64,000 nucleotides of DNA. Origin: Thermoguttaceae bacterium. Lineage in GTDB: Bacteria > Planctomycetota > Planctomycetia > Pirellulales > Thermoguttaceae. The notes below the pieces were generated by a model, which saw only the letters and a list, made by a program, of their open reading frames with translations, was not told where the DNA came from and made no database searches. Within the stretch, counting starts at the first letter, position 1. The number at the start of each line of letters is the position of its first letter. Where the stretch lies: positions 1 to 64,000 of the forward strand of contig JANXAQ010000156.1 in the NCBI GenBank assembly GCA_025062105.1. Direction: 5' to 3'. A program made the position numbers and the translations under genes. Positions 63,355-64,000 of the stretch are shown here, piece by piece.

Positions 63355-64000
63355 TCTTAAGCCCGGAGGCCTCTTCCTGAACCCCACTTTTTGGTTACCT
63401 AATAATGCATCTCAAGCGTTAACCATTTTAGGTGGCTATTTCTCCCCTTATATCATTTTAAAAAAATTTTTTAAATTTTTTGTGCCAAATGCTTGCGGAC
63501 CTGCCGGAGGGCAATTATGATAAAAGCCAATGGATAGGGAAACTGTGGCAATTAGGCTATAAATAAAGGCCAAAGAAAATGGCCATCCTCCTAGGCCTGC
63601 CGGGCTAATCGCCGCGGCTACTTCCGGATGTACTGAGGGGGAAGAAACGTTCGGGTCTCTTAGTGAGGGGGGAGCTGTCCGGAAGATGCGAAGGCTGCCA
63701 CTGAGCTCTTGCGGTATATATCTTCTCTCCTCCGCGTTGGCTTTTCTGCGTGGCCATAGAGGCTGGGGGATGCTTGGTCTCTACTACGGGCAACAAGCCC
63801 AGGCTCTTTCGTTTGGGTTGCCCATCTTCCAACCGTCCCTTTGTCATAGCACCAAAACTACTGGTTGCCATAGGACTGGAACTACAGGGGGCCTTCGTTT
63901 GGTTTCAGGAGAGTGGGAGTTTGCTGAGGAATCTTTGTCCATGTGGGCCGATTTTGCTTATCTTCTTTCTTCTTTCTTCTTAGAGAGGTTTCTCCGACCG
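63355..64000. other. Window end, no confident gene
   Basis: An AT palindromic block (63457-63480, TTTAAAAAAATTTTTTAAAT). On the minus strand, 63500-63780 has a protein-like frame with a hydrophobic segment (PFSLAFIYSLIATVSLSIGF) but no start codon; see findings. Confidence 0.3.

Noticed and set aside
1-64000. tRNA, rRNA, tmRNA, RNase P RNA or SRP RNA genes
   Set aside because: I looked for the T-arm GGTTCGA-type motif and for the conserved starts of tmRNA and RNase P RNA in the intergenic regions and saw none; a covariance-model search would be decisive.

Overview
The window looks like chromosome of a planctomycete, most like the Pirellulales. The evidence is lineage-style proteins (kinases with a planctomycete N-terminal module, a DUF2617-type protein, an RNase H-like protein, small basic and coiled proteins I know only from this phylum), a futalosine-pathway MqnD, and a flagellar cluster ordered flgF-flgG-flgA-flgH-flgI-flgJ-flgN-flgK-flgL-fliW-csrA-fliC-fliD-fliS. 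The species call is inference; there is no rRNA or tRNA to anchor it.

Layout. 1-5.3 kb: two Ser/Thr protein kinases and a small coiled protein, all minus. 6.4-17.3 kb: plus-strand genes for a large secreted protein, an RNase H-like protein, glycogen branching enzyme, a secreted beta-helix protein (GH141-like) and a BASS transporter. 17.5-30.3 kb: Nramp-like transporter, pilin-like protein, lipoprotein, proC, an EF-P/YeiP-like factor, xseA and mqnD. 30.7-53.1 kb: fourteen flagellar or regulatory genes, all minus, covering rod (flgF, flgG), P and L rings (flgA, flgH, flgI), rod chaperone (flgJ), hook-filament junction (flgN, flgK, flgL), the FliW-CsrA switch, and filament, cap and chaperone (fliC, fliD, fliS). 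54.1-62.4 kb: homocysteine methyltransferase, UroD-family protein, EndoIII/MagIII-like glycosylase, CPBP protease, DUF2617-like protein and hisF.

The striking feature is between the genes. Nearly every intergenic gap carries short non-coding elements of several unrelated families, here called A to F. A (about 148 bp) has 18-bp terminal inverted repeats (TIRs) and 5-bp target duplications of the type CTNAG/CTAAA/ATAAA. B (about 188 bp) has TIRs ending GGAACCTCTGCA, a GCTAGC core palindrome and 4-bp duplications. C (about 155 bp) ends AGGCTGTC and duplicates 5 bp CTNAG. E is bounded by ATTCGGCTGAAGTGTTA-type ends and sometimes contains hairpin repeat D. F is a rarer element ending in GTTCAACGAGCTTT. 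I count about 20 near-full A copies, about 15 B copies and 6 C copies. Copies sit inside or against each other with intact target duplications (A in B, B in B, C in B, A at the ends of C), so relative insertion order can be read. No transposase is present, so these look like non-autonomous MITE-type elements mobilised in trans. One B copy appears to provide the ribosome-binding site of flgJ.

Other points: flagellin and FlgL share a repeated ~80-residue insert domain, four copies each; FlgH has a duplicated signal-peptide segment; the RNase H-like protein lacks catalytic residues; one kinase ends in a receiver-like domain lacking its phospho-acceptor Asp.
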